NCBI GenBank assembly: GCA_015075585.1
Contig: JABTUB010000001.1
Span: forward strand, 1,164,501-1,228,500
Source of the DNA: Chloracidobacterium sp.
GTDB lineage: Bacteria > Acidobacteriota > Blastocatellia > Pyrinomonadales > Pyrinomonadaceae
Length of the DNA: 64,000 nt
Direction of reading: 5' to 3'
Part shown: piece after piece, positions 33,592 to 42,899 of the stretch
Layout of the letters: every line of letters begins with the position of its first letter
Position numbering within the stretch: position 1 is the first letter of the stretch
Notes under the pieces: generated by a model
Databases searched by the model: none
What the model was told of the DNA's origin: nothing
The model's input: the letters and a program-made list of their open reading frames with translations, nothing else
Program-made: the position numbers and the translations under genes

Positions 33592-35814
33592 ATGATTCGC
33601 CGAACATACACAGCAACAGTTCTCTTCGTCCTGATCATTCTTGCCAACTGCCTCCTCGCCACCACAGCGGCCGGGCAACGAACCCGGCCGCGCCCGCCTC
33701 GTGTCGAAGGACAAACTGTTATCGGTACTATGAACGGAGAACCAGTTACGGCGAACGATCTCATTCTAACCATTAACTCCGACTCGCCGTTCATGCCGCC
33801 GCTCGACGGCAGTCCGGTCCCTGTTTTGCAGCAATATGAAAACAACAATCCGGCCAATCCCACCGCTACACCAGTGCCCGGAACCGTACTGCCTCAGCAG
33901 CCGCCGGCGAGGAGTTACGCCGAGCAGATCCAAAATCTAATGAGAACGGGTCAGGAATGGCTTTTCAGATCAATTCTCGATGTCATCATAAAGCCGCTTA
34001 TGCCGATCTTGCTGTTCCTTGCATGGATAGTCGGAAGCTTTGTTTTGATATTCGGCTTCATCAGGCGGTTTTACGACAACCGCGGACTTGGACCTGAACA
34101 GCTAGTTGCCTGGGGAATCCGTTCGGTTGTTTTTATGGTTGTGATCGGAGCAAGCCCTTTTATTATCGACGGACTCACTGTAACCGGAAAATTCTTTGCC
34201 AGACCGGTGCGAAACTACAACCGGCAGCTTGTCGCGGAGTTCGACGAAAAGATGAAGCAGTATGTAAAAGCAACCTTTGCGGTCGAAGACCCGAACGAAT
34301 TACTGGCACCGAGACTGCCGAACGGACAACCCGGACTTGTCGGCATCATTACCGATAAGGAATCATCCGTTGCCGACATAACCGCAAACTTGAATGTCTT
34401 TGGCTGGGACATGCCGAGAATGTTCACCATAATGGTTATTGGCCAGAACATAATAAAATTCGGTGCGATTTTTCTTTCACTTGCCGCCTTGTTCATTCTT
34501 ATCGGCCTCAAACTCGCGGCACCTGTGCTGTCGGCGTTCGGTTTCGATGAGAAGTTCGCCAATCAGATCTTTTATCCATTTTGTTGGGGGGTAGCAACGT
34601 TCGCGCTTGCCTTTCCGATAGTGAAAGAGGTCACGTTGTATGCGTGTTACTCCATCGGACTACTTGCCGTGTCGATTTATAACGGCGAAAGCGTTTATAT
34701 GCTAGATCCCCAAACCGCGAAGATAATTACGAACGGAAATTACGATCCGGCATCAAGCGCCTTGATCGTCACGATACTTTTCTTTGTCTCAAGCCTTTGT
34801 TTCATTCTTGTTCCGTGGCTCAGTTATCGCGTCCTTCGCGGACAGGTGTATGAAGGAGTATCCCAGATCTCAATGGGATGGATGCTTTCAACGCTCGGAA
34901 CCGCGCTTGAGACCTACGGGCTTGTTGCCGGTGCCGCAATCAATCGTCAGGCGGAAAACACCCAAATTCAGGGAATTTACAATGCCGAACAGGCCGCCGC
35001 CAGAAAAGCTCTCGATGCCGCGAACCAATCGACCGATGCACGGGTTGTCTCATCCGTCGCTGGAGTCGAGGGCGGCCTTGTTACAAACTTAGGTCAGATC
35101 AGGGCTAACCAGGTGACCCAAACACTGATGGCCGAGGCGAACAAAACATTTGGAATCGCGAGCAGTTCGGCTGCAACGCGTCGCGAGATCACAGGAATGC
35201 GGGTCGAGGCACAAGGAACTCAGGACAGCCGCATCTTCGACGCCGCTAAGGAAACGAGCCTTCGGAGTCAGGGGATGCTCCAAAACTTCGGAATGATGAA
35301 ATACGAGTTCATTCCCGGCGGATCTTCGGTTGCCGGAACGACTGTTCCCATTCGCAAAGGTGTAGAGTTGTACGACTGGTCAAAAGACCAGCATGTTATG
35401 CAGGAAGCAAACAAGCGGATGAACTCTACAACGCTTGATAATGCTGCTTCCCAAAACACAAACACGCAGATCGTTGCCGATCAGAAGATAGAGGCTTCAA
35501 ACACCTATCAGAGTGACATAAACAAAGCCTATGAGGCGCAAGCATCGCAGAACATTGCAGCGATAGATCGTGGGAGCGGAATCGCCGCATCGAGCAGCCG
35601 ACAGGGAGCAGGCATTCAGCTTTCTGGTATTCGCCGTTCGGCCGATATGGAGCGCGGTGCAAACCATTTGAATTTTGAAGGACGAATGGAGTCAGCTTCT
35701 ATCAACCAATCTGCAGCTACGGAAGCAGCGAGATTGAGAATGGTCTCATCTGTCGTAACAGGCTTCTTCCGAGACATGGATCGCCGTCTTGAAGAAATGA
35801 AACCGAAATATTGA
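33592..35814 (+). CDS. TrbL/VirB6-like polytopic inner-membrane protein
   Basis: A 740-residue protein. ATG 33592 is preferred because AGAGG lies upstream; the frame is open from 33556, directly after the TrbJ stop. A signal or anchor (TATVLFVLIILANCLLATTAAG) and a Pro-rich periplasmic stretch are followed by about five membrane helices between residues 130 and 430, such as PILLFLAWIVGSFVLIFGFI, RSVVFMVVIGASPFII and FGAIFLSLAALFILIGLKLA. A roughly 300-residue Ala/Gln/Ser-rich polar tail follows, as in TrbL. VirB6/TrbL forms part of the inner-membrane translocation pore. It ends the rightward T4SS arm, which converges on the thermonuclease gene 26 bp away. Confidence 0.8.
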   Translation: MIRRTYTATVLFVLIILANCLLATTAAGQRTRPRPPRVEGQTVIGTMNGEPVTANDLILTINSDSPFMPPLDGSPVPVLQQYENNNPANPTATPVPGTVLPQQPPARSYAEQIQNLMRTGQEWLFRSILDVIIKPLMPILLFLAWIVGSFVLIFGFIRRFYDNRGLGPEQLVAWGIRSVVFMVVIGASPFIIDGLTVTGKFFARPVRNYNRQLVAEFDEKMKQYVKATFAVEDPNELLAPRLPNGQPGLVGIITDKESSVADITANLNVFGWDMPRMFTIMVIGQNIIKFGAIFLSLAALFILIGLKLAAPVLSAFGFDEKFANQIFYPFCWGVATFALAFPIVKEVTLYACYSIGLLAVSIYNGESVYMLDPQTAKIITNGNYDPASSALIVTILFFVSSLCFILVPWLSYRVLRGQVYEGVSQISMGWMLSTLGTALETYGLVAGAAINRQAENTQIQGIYNAEQAAARKALDAANQSTDARVVSSVAGVEGGLVTNLGQIRANQVTQTLMAEANKTFGIASSSAATRREITGMRVEAQGTQDSRIFDAAKETSLRSQGMLQNFGMMKYEFIPGGSSVAGTTVPIRKGVELYDWSKDQHVMQEANKRMNSTTLDNAASQNTNTQIVADQKIEASNTYQSDINKAYEAQASQNIAAIDRGSGIAASSSRQGAGIQLSGIRRSADMERGANHLNFEGRMESASINQSAATEAARLRMVSSVVTGFFRDMDRRLEEMKPKY

Positions 35815-35840
35815 AAATGGAGGTCATATGTTGAAACATG

Positions 35841-36488
35841 TCATCTAAATTCCCACGGCGGGATCGGGTTAGGTAATGACCAAATACCAACCTTGCCTGC
35901 CTTAGCTGCCAACTCCGCTTCGCTGTAGAGTTTAAGATCATGAGGACTTTGTTCCTTTTCATACCTCTTGTAGTGCCATGCAAATCCGGCACTGATTTGA
36001 GCTAAATTTATGTCCTCAGCCATTAGGAGTATTTTGGCTACTTGGCGTCCATAACGATCTTGCTTATTCCCGTCGACCAAAACCGTTTTTCCAAAGATCA
36101 ATGACGATAAGTGAGCTTTGGATTGGCTTCCAAAATCCTGGCGTGATTCAGGTGCGTCTATTCCAGCCAACCTAATGCGGTGTGATTGATTCTCAGAATC
36201 GAGCACGTCAATTGTATCTCCGTCAATAATACCAACTACCTTGCCTTCATAATGGAATTTCCCGGGTTGAGTCGGTTTTGGGAGAATATCACCTTCATTG
36301 TTTTCGTTTAGATTAGGTTTAACTACTGGCGTCGCTGATGTGGCTAGTTGCGGCGTGGAAGAGGTATCCGAAATGCGGCGTGTACTCGATTCGTGAGGCT
36401 CCTTCCATCGGCCTGAGCGAGAACAACCGCTAGTGGCTAGACCGAGGACAACGAAGAGCAGGAAAACACATTTGATCTCATTTCTCAT
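35841..36488 (-). CDS. Thermonuclease (SNase-fold) lipoprotein
   Basis: A 215-residue lipoprotein: a signal with lipobox LATSGC (Cys at about 22), a Ser/Thr-rich linker, then a complete staphylococcal-nuclease domain. Catalytic landmarks are VVGIIDGDTIDV, RIRLAGIDAPES (Asp and Arg/Glu region), and DRYGRQVAKILL. This family cleaves DNA or RNA with Ca2+. The start overlaps the OmpA/MotB-like gene stop by 4 bp, so it is the eighth and last gene of the leftward tubulin/Hsp70/MotAB operon. An extracytoplasmic nuclease at the end of a membrane-motor operon is unusual and could act as a nucleic-acid effector; whether it belongs to the system or only hitch-hikes is not provable here. Confidence 0.92.
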   Translation of the reverse strand: MRNEIKCVFLLFVVLGLATSGCSRSGRWKEPHESSTRRISDTSSTPQLATSATPVVKPNLNENNEGDILPKPTQPGKFHYEGKVVGIIDGDTIDVLDSENQSHRIRLAGIDAPESRQDFGSQSKAHLSSLIFGKTVLVDGNKQDRYGRQVAKILLMAEDINLAQISAGFAWHYKRYEKEQSPHDLKLYSEAELAAKAGKVGIWSLPNPIPPWEFR

Positions 36489-37111
36489 TTCGTATCAATG
36501 TCTCCAATCTTAGGGAGAATTTGGATTAGGAAACGCTGATTTTTGTACTCTTGGTCACCGGAATATCGCCCAACACCACTTACGCCGCTTCCGGCAATCT
36601 GGAGTTCACATACGTTCGGATCAAAAACAATATTATTGGTTTGCCACAATCTAGCGAGAGCTAAAGAGCGTTGGTAGCTCAACTCATCATTTAGAGGGTA
36701 ACCATCTTTAGAAGCCATACCCTCAATAACAATCATGTACTTAATATCATCATTACGATATTGCTCTTTCAGCCTCGAAATTAGTTCTTCTATACTGCGT
36801 CCAACCTTGAGGAGAAAATCCTTGTATTCATCAACAATTTCGCTTTTGCCTATTTGAAATTGGATCTCACGATTTAGCGTGAATCTCTTAAACTCGGGTT
36901 GAAATGTAAAATACTCCTTCGGCAGTGCTTGAACTCCAGATTGTATTTCCTTGATTCTGTTTAACTGAGCTTCAGTAGCCTGTTGCTCAATTCGTAATCT
37001 TACGAAGGTCAGGACACAGAGTACAAGCATTACAAAAAACAGACTTATCATCAGATCTGTAAAACTAGGCCAGAAAAAACTTGATGAAAATGTGCTTCTG
37101 CGAGATGACAT
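36485..37111 (-). CDS. MotB/ZorB-like stator protein with OmpA-type domain
   Basis: A 208-residue protein. Residues 14-35 (WPSFTDLMISLFFVMLVLCV) form the single membrane helix with Asp19 in the position of the proton-carrying MotB/ZorB/ExbD aspartate. A helical linker follows, then an OmpA-like peptidoglycan-binding domain (YMIVIEGMASKDGYPLNDELSYQRSLALARLW). Stator B subunits pair with MotA-like channels and anchor to the wall. It overlaps or abuts the MotA/ZorA-like gene by one base, so they are a pair. In Zorya antiphage systems ZorA/ZorB have this same build, but ZorC/ZorD were not found. An assignment as Zorya itself is therefore not supported. Confidence 0.85.
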   Translation of the reverse strand: MSSRRSTFSSSFFWPSFTDLMISLFFVMLVLCVLTFVRLRIEQQATEAQLNRIKEIQSGVQALPKEYFTFQPEFKRFTLNREIQFQIGKSEIVDEYKDFLLKVGRSIEELISRLKEQYRNDDIKYMIVIEGMASKDGYPLNDELSYQRSLALARLWQTNNIVFDPNVCELQIAGSGVSGVGRYSGDQEYKNQRFLIQILPKIGDIDTK

Positions 37112-38694
37112 TATCTTCTAAACATTGAACGAATGAAACCGAACATCGTGCCGTTATCTTGCTTTTCGAGGAGTGATAATATTTTCTTAGACTGCACAGC
37201 ATTTTCGCGGAGTTGAACCAGTAAATCCATCATTCTTTCATTGTGTTTTGAAAAACTAGCATTAAGTGGGGCCAAAGTGTCTTCGATTTTCTCACGTGAC
37301 ATAATTGGAGTGTCTCCATTCGTAGTTTCTGAAGCAGCTGCAATCATCTGAGTTTCACCACCAAGATGAGAAGCAGGGAAAGTGTTCTCGATGGTCTGGT
37401 TTGTGCCTTGCCTTTCGATGGGACTTGTTAGCGAAGTAATACCATCTCGTATATCCGATAACATTTGAACAATTTCACCCATGGACTGAAGTTCGGCCAA
37501 ACTGGTTCGACCTTCACTAAGAGTCTTTTTTAATAGATCCACCTCTTGGATGGTAAAGTCTCGAACTAACTCTGTAGAACTGCCTAAATGAGTTTTCAGA
37601 TCGTTCATCAGGTCAGAAATGTCATGGCCAGCTCGGGCAATGGATTGCTCAGTACTAGTCTTGTAGGATTCCAGATTCTGAAAGTGGCGTCCCAGAAATG
37701 CCAATAAGGCAGCACTTTCAGTAAGTCGAAGTTGAACAGTGTCTGCGATCGTCTCAAATTTGTTTGTTCGCCCAAGAAGTTCATTGGAAACTGTAACCAA
37801 TTTTGCTGATGTGTCCAAAAAAGCCCCTAAGTTAGAAAAATATATGTTGAATTTTTCAAACTCTGCGGCACTACTTTTTATTTCTTTAAAGACCTTAACG
37901 TTGTATTTTGCGAGTGCCGCGACGTCAAGATTCTGCAAATCCTCAAGAATGCTTTCCTGAATCTTCAGGGCATCATAATTCTGAGTAAAAATACCGGAAA
38001 GCTTACCTAAGTTAGCACTAAACTCGCCATTGAATTTGGTTAAATTTCTATGTAACGCCTCGATGCTCGAGCTGAGCGTTTGGTTAACAACAGGTAAGAG
38101 TTCTGTTTGGATGAGTGAGAAAAGAACATTTTTCTTCTTTTCAATTCTTTGCTTGGCCCGAGGCAAGAAAAAGCTGGAATTGACAGTCGTTAGAACTAGG
38201 CCAGTAAGGCTCGCAATCATCGCGATCAGCACGCCCCAAAGTAAACTTGAAATTCCGCTGCCAAGGGCTTCGTTAGCGATCTCACCTGTCAGGGCATCCG
38301 ACTGGATGGACATGTCCATAAGGCCAACAATGATTCCAACCATCGTTCCCATTAACCCGAGATATAAAGGTGTGGAAACTCTATAATAAACTCCTTCCTC
38401 TAGTGAATAGACCTCTCTATCCACTATGTCCCGAATTAGATTGAAATCTGATACACCGGAGCGATTTTTTCTTAAATATTCATTTATTGAATTTACTATT
38501 TGTTGAAATATTGAACTGCATTCTTCTGTAAATGTAATTACGCCGTTTTGAATCGACTGCGGATCAATTGATAACTGATCGGATTCCGGGATACTTTCTT
38601 GAAAAACACGTATCTCTTTCCGGGTCTTAAAAAAACTCCGGAATTGAAGAATCAGAATAATTCCAACAACGATGAATTCAATATACCTAAACAT
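37111..38694 (-). CDS. MotA/TolQ/ZorA-like proton-channel protein with long coiled-coil tail
   Basis: A 527-residue protein: N-terminal membrane helix (YIEFIVVGIILILQF), then a MotA/ExbB/TolQ core with helices at about 107-128 (STPLYLGLMGTMVGIIVGLM) and 150-175 (GISSLLWGVLIAMIASLTGLVL). These precede a roughly 330-residue cytoplasmic coiled-coil tail rich in Leu/Asn/Ser heptads. Such a tail is a hallmark of ZorA rather than flagellar MotA. It would form the ion channel with the 36485 stator. It overlaps the upstream TM/coiled-coil gene by 8 bp and the downstream stator by one base, so the operon is tight. Partners in the same operon are tubulin-like and Hsp70-like NTPases. Confidence 0.85.
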   Translation of the reverse strand: MFRYIEFIVVGIILILQFRSFFKTRKEIRVFQESIPESDQLSIDPQSIQNGVITFTEECSSIFQQIVNSINEYLRKNRSGVSDFNLIRDIVDREVYSLEEGVYYRVSTPLYLGLMGTMVGIIVGLMDMSIQSDALTGEIANEALGSGISSLLWGVLIAMIASLTGLVLTTVNSSFFLPRAKQRIEKKKNVLFSLIQTELLPVVNQTLSSSIEALHRNLTKFNGEFSANLGKLSGIFTQNYDALKIQESILEDLQNLDVAALAKYNVKVFKEIKSSAAEFEKFNIYFSNLGAFLDTSAKLVTVSNELLGRTNKFETIADTVQLRLTESAALLAFLGRHFQNLESYKTSTEQSIARAGHDISDLMNDLKTHLGSSTELVRDFTIQEVDLLKKTLSEGRTSLAELQSMGEIVQMLSDIRDGITSLTSPIERQGTNQTIENTFPASHLGGETQMIAAASETTNGDTPIMSREKIEDTLAPLNASFSKHNERMMDLLVQLRENAVQSKKILSLLEKQDNGTMFGFIRSMFRR

Positions 38695-39448
38695 AACGGA
38701 TCTTTGCTTTCTTGGTTACTTTCCATTTATTCTCAATTAACTCCGCTTCTCCTTGCTCAACTGTAGTAATTGATCTTGAATTGCTATTTGCATTTTCAGA
38801 ATCACAAACCGGATCGATCATTTTGTAAGGGTATCGTAGAGCTGAAGCAATAGCCCCATCCTTATCTACTATCTGAAATGACCCTAGATTTGAGGTCCGT
38901 TTGGTAAGTTGGTAGACGGTTTGTTGATCTTTGTATGTTGTTTGAGCGGTTGTCGCGTCAAACGTCCCCTCGTCACTTGGTGTCGTAAGGAAGATTACCT
39001 CTTTATCCTTACTAGCGTCGGCTTTAGTTGCCGAATAAGCGGAATTCCAGCCTCTTTGTGCACTCATGTCTTCCACTCTGATTGACGAATAACTTTGGTT
39101 GTTCCGCAATAAAATTACTTCATTGTGAAGTGATTCAGTCTTGCTTTCTAATACCTCTATTTGTTCGTGCAATCGGTCGATGCTTTTTTCCAGATATGCC
39201 TTCAAAGCAGTCGCTGACGACACATTCGAACTAGAAGCTACGTTTTGGTTTGAAAGAAACTTATTAATTTTATCCCAGGCTTCCTTTGCTCGAAGACCTG
39301 CATTGTCTGCTCCAATCCTGGCTTTATTTGCCGTTTCTTCCAGTCTTTTCCACACTGCAAAAAGGTACGCTCCGAGGAACCCCAAGAGGACCATACAGAC
39401 CACCAATGCGATGTAATATAAGATGCTGTATATTATTTCACTCATCAA
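38687..39448 (-). CDS. TM plus coiled-coil protein of the tubulin/MotAB operon
   Basis: A 253-residue protein with an N-terminal membrane helix (ILYYIALVVCMVLLGFLGAYLF), a coiled coil (about residues 35-115), and a compact C-terminal beta domain: VIFLTTPSDEGTF, YQLTKRTSNLGSFQIV, ALRYPYKMIDPVCDSENAN, and a final KWKVTKKAKIRYV. I recall this C-terminal pattern (PSxxGxF ... IDPVCxxEN ... KWxVTKKAKI) from proteins encoded beside MotA/ZorA-like genes, but no function is known to me. It overlaps the MotA-like gene by 8 bp and lies 15 bp after the Hsp70-like gene. It is probably an envelope adaptor of the machine. Confidence 0.65.
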   Translation of the reverse strand: MMSEIIYSILYYIALVVCMVLLGFLGAYLFAVWKRLEETANKARIGADNAGLRAKEAWDKINKFLSNQNVASSSNVSSATALKAYLEKSIDRLHEQIEVLESKTESLHNEVILLRNNQSYSSIRVEDMSAQRGWNSAYSATKADASKDKEVIFLTTPSDEGTFDATTAQTTYKDQQTVYQLTKRTSNLGSFQIVDKDGAIASALRYPYKMIDPVCDSENANSNSRSITTVEQGEAELIENKWKVTKKAKIRYV

Positions 39449-39463
39449 TCAGTTCAAAGCAAT

Positions 39464-42400
39464 TTAAGCCGTCAACTTGTTCAAAAGATAATTGATCGAT
39501 CCAATGATCGGGTAGAAAAAAAGTGTTTCACCAAAGGCTTGGTCATCACCAGCTCCTTCGGAATCGTGGCTAAATTTTAGTCCATCCTCAAGAAAATCGC
39601 GGAGGTGCTTATTGATCTCTTTTGAAAAGGTTCTTAAAGAGTTGGGAGACACTCCAAAATTATTCGCAAAATTCACTTCTTTATTCAGATCGATAAACAG
39701 GGAGTTGAATTTTACGATATAATCAACAATCTTTTGCTTCCTAGCATCGGTCAAATCAGCTTCCGTAAGACCTACCACTCCTTCGTCTTCAAGACAGGTT
39801 AGAATTCTCTTTATTTCATGAGGGTTGATGCGAAGGTCTTCTGGATTGGACATCAAACCGCCTTTGCAAGTGACTTCCTTTGGGAAATTTTTCTCCATTT
39901 CCACAGTCATACCATCACTATCAAATGTTCTTTCAAATACCTTTTCAAAGATATTTCTAGAGAGGGTTGCGAGAGCATCATGGTCTGGTGCAATGATGCT
40001 TAATACCTTTGAACCCGTACCACTGAATACCAAATGTTTTGGCAGATCTATTCCCTCATGTTTCATCAAATTAGCAATATGAAAAATTATCGCCGAATAA
40101 AAATACACAAAAAGTATCTTGATATCTGTGTCATTTGCTAACAATGAGTTGTAAGAAAACAAAGACGGATCGTTTATCCGGGCATGATTCTCAAGAGAAA
40201 AGAAAAATGCGTTAATATCCTCTGAGCGGTTATTTTCTTTGATTGAGGTCAATGCAGCTACCGCATCAGGAATGTTGTTGTTCTCCAGCAATTGTTTAAA
40301 TTGAGGATAGTATTTAGAAATCAAGCCGTTCGAACTGGCTGCCCCGTTTTTGCTAAATCCATCGCCAAAGAGAGCATTTGCAGCAAACTTAAATGAAGTG
40401 AGCAGCAAAGGTCCATCCTTAAAAACGACCACATCAGTGGTGCCGCCACCAATATCAATCGAAACTACCGGCTTATGAATGCCACCTTGTATCCGAGTGC
40501 TCCCCTTGAAGTAATAGAATGGAGCGATAGACTCAGGAATCCCGATCGGTGCCACTGATTGTCCAAAATATTGCTCGCACAATTCTTTCCACGCCCCCTC
40601 AAGTTGTCCTTTACGCCAAGGTGTCATGCTGGATGGATAGAACCATATGATCTTAGTGGTTTCAAGATTTCCCTCATTCAGGAGCACTTTATTTCTCAAG
40701 AGCATCACCAAATTCTCAAGAAATCTCTTCACTCTGATTTCGTTATCATGACCACGATCCCCCCATTTTAGGTTTGAGTGAATTTTTGCAAATAGACGTT
40801 TCCGCTCATAGACAAATGGAATATTGAAGTCGGCAAGAGCCCAGGTTTGAGTCTTAATATCCAATGTGGGACTCTCAGAAATGACAGTGCGTTGGGGGAA
40901 TCTGAATTGTGACTCATTGCCAATGACATGCGGGACAAACTCATCTTCGATCAATTCCCGAATGGCAATTGCGCTCGATCCGGCAAAGTCATCAGTTGTC
41001 TTGTCAGGGTGGAAAAGAGTGGCGATCTGAAGGTCGGTTAAACCAATGTCAAATGGTTTAGGTTGTCCGGAGTCCTCCTTGTACTCGACATGTGTATTAG
41101 TCGTTCCGAAATCAATTGCAAAACTAAATTGTTTGCTACCGCGGGTAGAGAGAGGCCATTTAGGGATGATCACACCCGACATCGCAGAACCAGAGGTAGA
41201 AACTTGTATGAAGTCAAAAGGCTTATCCAAGGCATAATATTTGGAATTCGCCCCTTCTTGTGCCTTGTTACTTCTGGATTTTACCGCCTGTGGTTTAACC
41301 GAATCTGTTAAACCATTCGAATAAAACTTGATGTCATATGAGGTGTCTTTCAAGTTGTCAGAAACATTTCGGTCGATTAGTTGGATTCTATAAAATGAAG
41401 CATCATTATTTTGAGGCTTTACAAACGGAAATATCGTTATACCAAATTGATGCTCAACAATTACCCCTTTGTTGTTGACCTCATCCGTAGGTGGTGTCTG
41501 ATCTTCAGGAGCCGGGTAATATATCCTTTCAAACGTTATAAGTTCATCGCTCTTTTGAATCGGAATTCTCAAGACTACTTTTGCAGATTCCCCTAAGCCA
41601 TTTGAAATAGTAATTTGCGGTTTGTCGGGCAACCTGGTTAATAAGTCCGCAGTCGTAAAGTAGTCGAAGAACTGTCGCTTTAGCGGCAGCAAATATCCTT
41701 TTTTGACTTCCTCACCCGTCGCTGTTACATTCCCGTCAAAAAATTTTTCACTGTGCAGAGGATATACAAGCCTTATTAAGTAAGGCTCCAGGAAATCACT
41801 TACGGTCAGATATGGGTACTTTGTCCTAATGCCAGGAAGCCTTCGAGATTCTAAACCATCCTTATCAACATATGGAACAGTTGTTGCTTGATCCCAACGA
41901 TCGCTGGCGTATTTGAGAGGCCGAGTCAGATCATTCTGGAGGACAAGTGGAGCAGGGCCATTTAATGGTATAGTCGCCGCTATACAAAAATCACTTGCTC
42001 CCAAAGCGGTTTCAATATCTGATCGCTTTCGGGTTCTCAGTGTTACTCCCGAAACTGTAACTGGGTGCCCAGGGCCGGTAAGTGTCAACTCGGAGTAGCT
42101 GCTTGAATAGTTCTCTTCAGTCAGTTCCATCAATTGGGAATAGAGGTCACGGTCGTACTGCTCCAAGTATTTGAGATTACTCTGGAGATATTCATAAACA
42201 ACCTTCATTCGTGTCCGGAGTTCAGGGTTCGCAATAAAAATCGAGTGAAAATATCGCTGAAATTCCTTATCCCGTTCGTACAGCGGCGTATAAGAATCAT
42301 CGAATGTGACATCGTTTGTAGTTAACCTTATCTTTGCGCTTGAGAGGTCATTTCCAGACGTGACAAACAAAGTAGCTGGCGAAGTGCAACCAATCACCTT

Positions 42401-42883
42401 ATGCTCATACTTGAAAATATAAAGAGTATCTAAATTCCCAAAGTTATAAGCATCTGCGTCCTGGTCAAGATACAGTTCAAGGGTCTCCGCAAGGCGCCGG
42501 TGTTCAGGTGTGGAATCCTTTAAAAGTCCAAGCTCCCGACTACGTTGCCAAGGCAGAATCTCCAAACCTCCAGGGATAGAGTCGCGATTAAAGAGCAATT
42601 CAGCTAAATCGAGGCAGTCCGAAACAAGTTTCTCATCGGTTCGGCTGGCGATTACATCTCCATTTCCAGCCACTTCCTTTTTAAGGTTTTTACTTTTAGC
42701 GATATTTGAGAAGGCCGTCTTAACAAGATCAAACCTAGCAAATGGGGATGGTATGGCCGTCGGTAAATAAACCTCTATGCCTCCTTCCGGGTCCTTTAGG
42801 GACTCGATTTCCTTATCTCCGTACTCATCTGAACGGAACCAATCTTTCCCAGCTTTTCTTGTATATCCAAAAGTTTTTCCCAT
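39464..42883 (-). CDS. Large protein with Hsp70/actin-fold ATPase domain
   Basis: A 1139-residue protein. The first roughly 580 residues are unrecognised, without signal peptide. The Hsp70/actin-type nucleotide core follows: phosphate-1 loop FAIDFGTTNTHVEY (about 585), phosphate-2 loop VSIDIGGGTTDVVVF (about 808), adenosine-binding motif HLVFSGTGSKVLSII (about 953), with typical spacing. ATP-driven remodelling or filament formation is the family activity. A C-terminal helical region follows. It is coded 16 bp after the tubulin-like gene and 15 bp before the coiled-coil gene. An Hsp70-fold protein of this size with such a large N-terminal region is unusual. A role in force transmission or conformational switching is inferred. 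Confidence 0.85.
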   Translation of the reverse strand: MGKTFGYTRKAGKDWFRSDEYGDKEIESLKDPEGGIEVYLPTAIPSPFARFDLVKTAFSNIAKSKNLKKEVAGNGDVIASRTDEKLVSDCLDLAELLFNRDSIPGGLEILPWQRSRELGLLKDSTPEHRRLAETLELYLDQDADAYNFGNLDTLYIFKYEHKVIGCTSPATLFVTSGNDLSSAKIRLTTNDVTFDDSYTPLYERDKEFQRYFHSIFIANPELRTRMKVVYEYLQSNLKYLEQYDRDLYSQLMELTEENYSSSYSELTLTGPGHPVTVSGVTLRTRKRSDIETALGASDFCIAATIPLNGPAPLVLQNDLTRPLKYASDRWDQATTVPYVDKDGLESRRLPGIRTKYPYLTVSDFLEPYLIRLVYPLHSEKFFDGNVTATGEEVKKGYLLPLKRQFFDYFTTADLLTRLPDKPQITISNGLGESAKVVLRIPIQKSDELITFERIYYPAPEDQTPPTDEVNNKGVIVEHQFGITIFPFVKPQNNDASFYRIQLIDRNVSDNLKDTSYDIKFYSNGLTDSVKPQAVKSRSNKAQEGANSKYYALDKPFDFIQVSTSGSAMSGVIIPKWPLSTRGSKQFSFAIDFGTTNTHVEYKEDSGQPKPFDIGLTDLQIATLFHPDKTTDDFAGSSAIAIRELIEDEFVPHVIGNESQFRFPQRTVISESPTLDIKTQTWALADFNIPFVYERKRLFAKIHSNLKWGDRGHDNEIRVKRFLENLVMLLRNKVLLNEGNLETTKIIWFYPSSMTPWRKGQLEGAWKELCEQYFGQSVAPIGIPESIAPFYYFKGSTRIQGGIHKPVVSIDIGGGTTDVVVFKDGPLLLTSFKFAANALFGDGFSKNGAASSNGLISKYYPQFKQLLENNNIPDAVAALTSIKENNRSEDINAFFFSLENHARINDPSLFSYNSLLANDTDIKILFVYFYSAIIFHIANLMKHEGIDLPKHLVFSGTGSKVLSIIAPDHDALATLSRNIFEKVFERTFDSDGMTVEMEKNFPKEVTCKGGLMSNPEDLRINPHEIKRILTCLEDEGVVGLTEADLTDARKQKIVDYIVKFNSLFIDLNKEVNFANNFGVSPNSLRTFSKEINKHLRDFLEDGLKFSHDSEGAGDDQAFGETLFFYPIIGSINYLLNKLTA

Positions 42884-42899
42884 AAGTGTTAGTTTTAAC

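Noticed and set aside
36485..38694. Bona fide Zorya system
   Set aside because: ZorA- and ZorB-like proteins are present, but no ZorC, ZorD or ZorE gene is nearby; other partners (tubulin, Hsp70, vWA) differ, so it is listed as a separate system.
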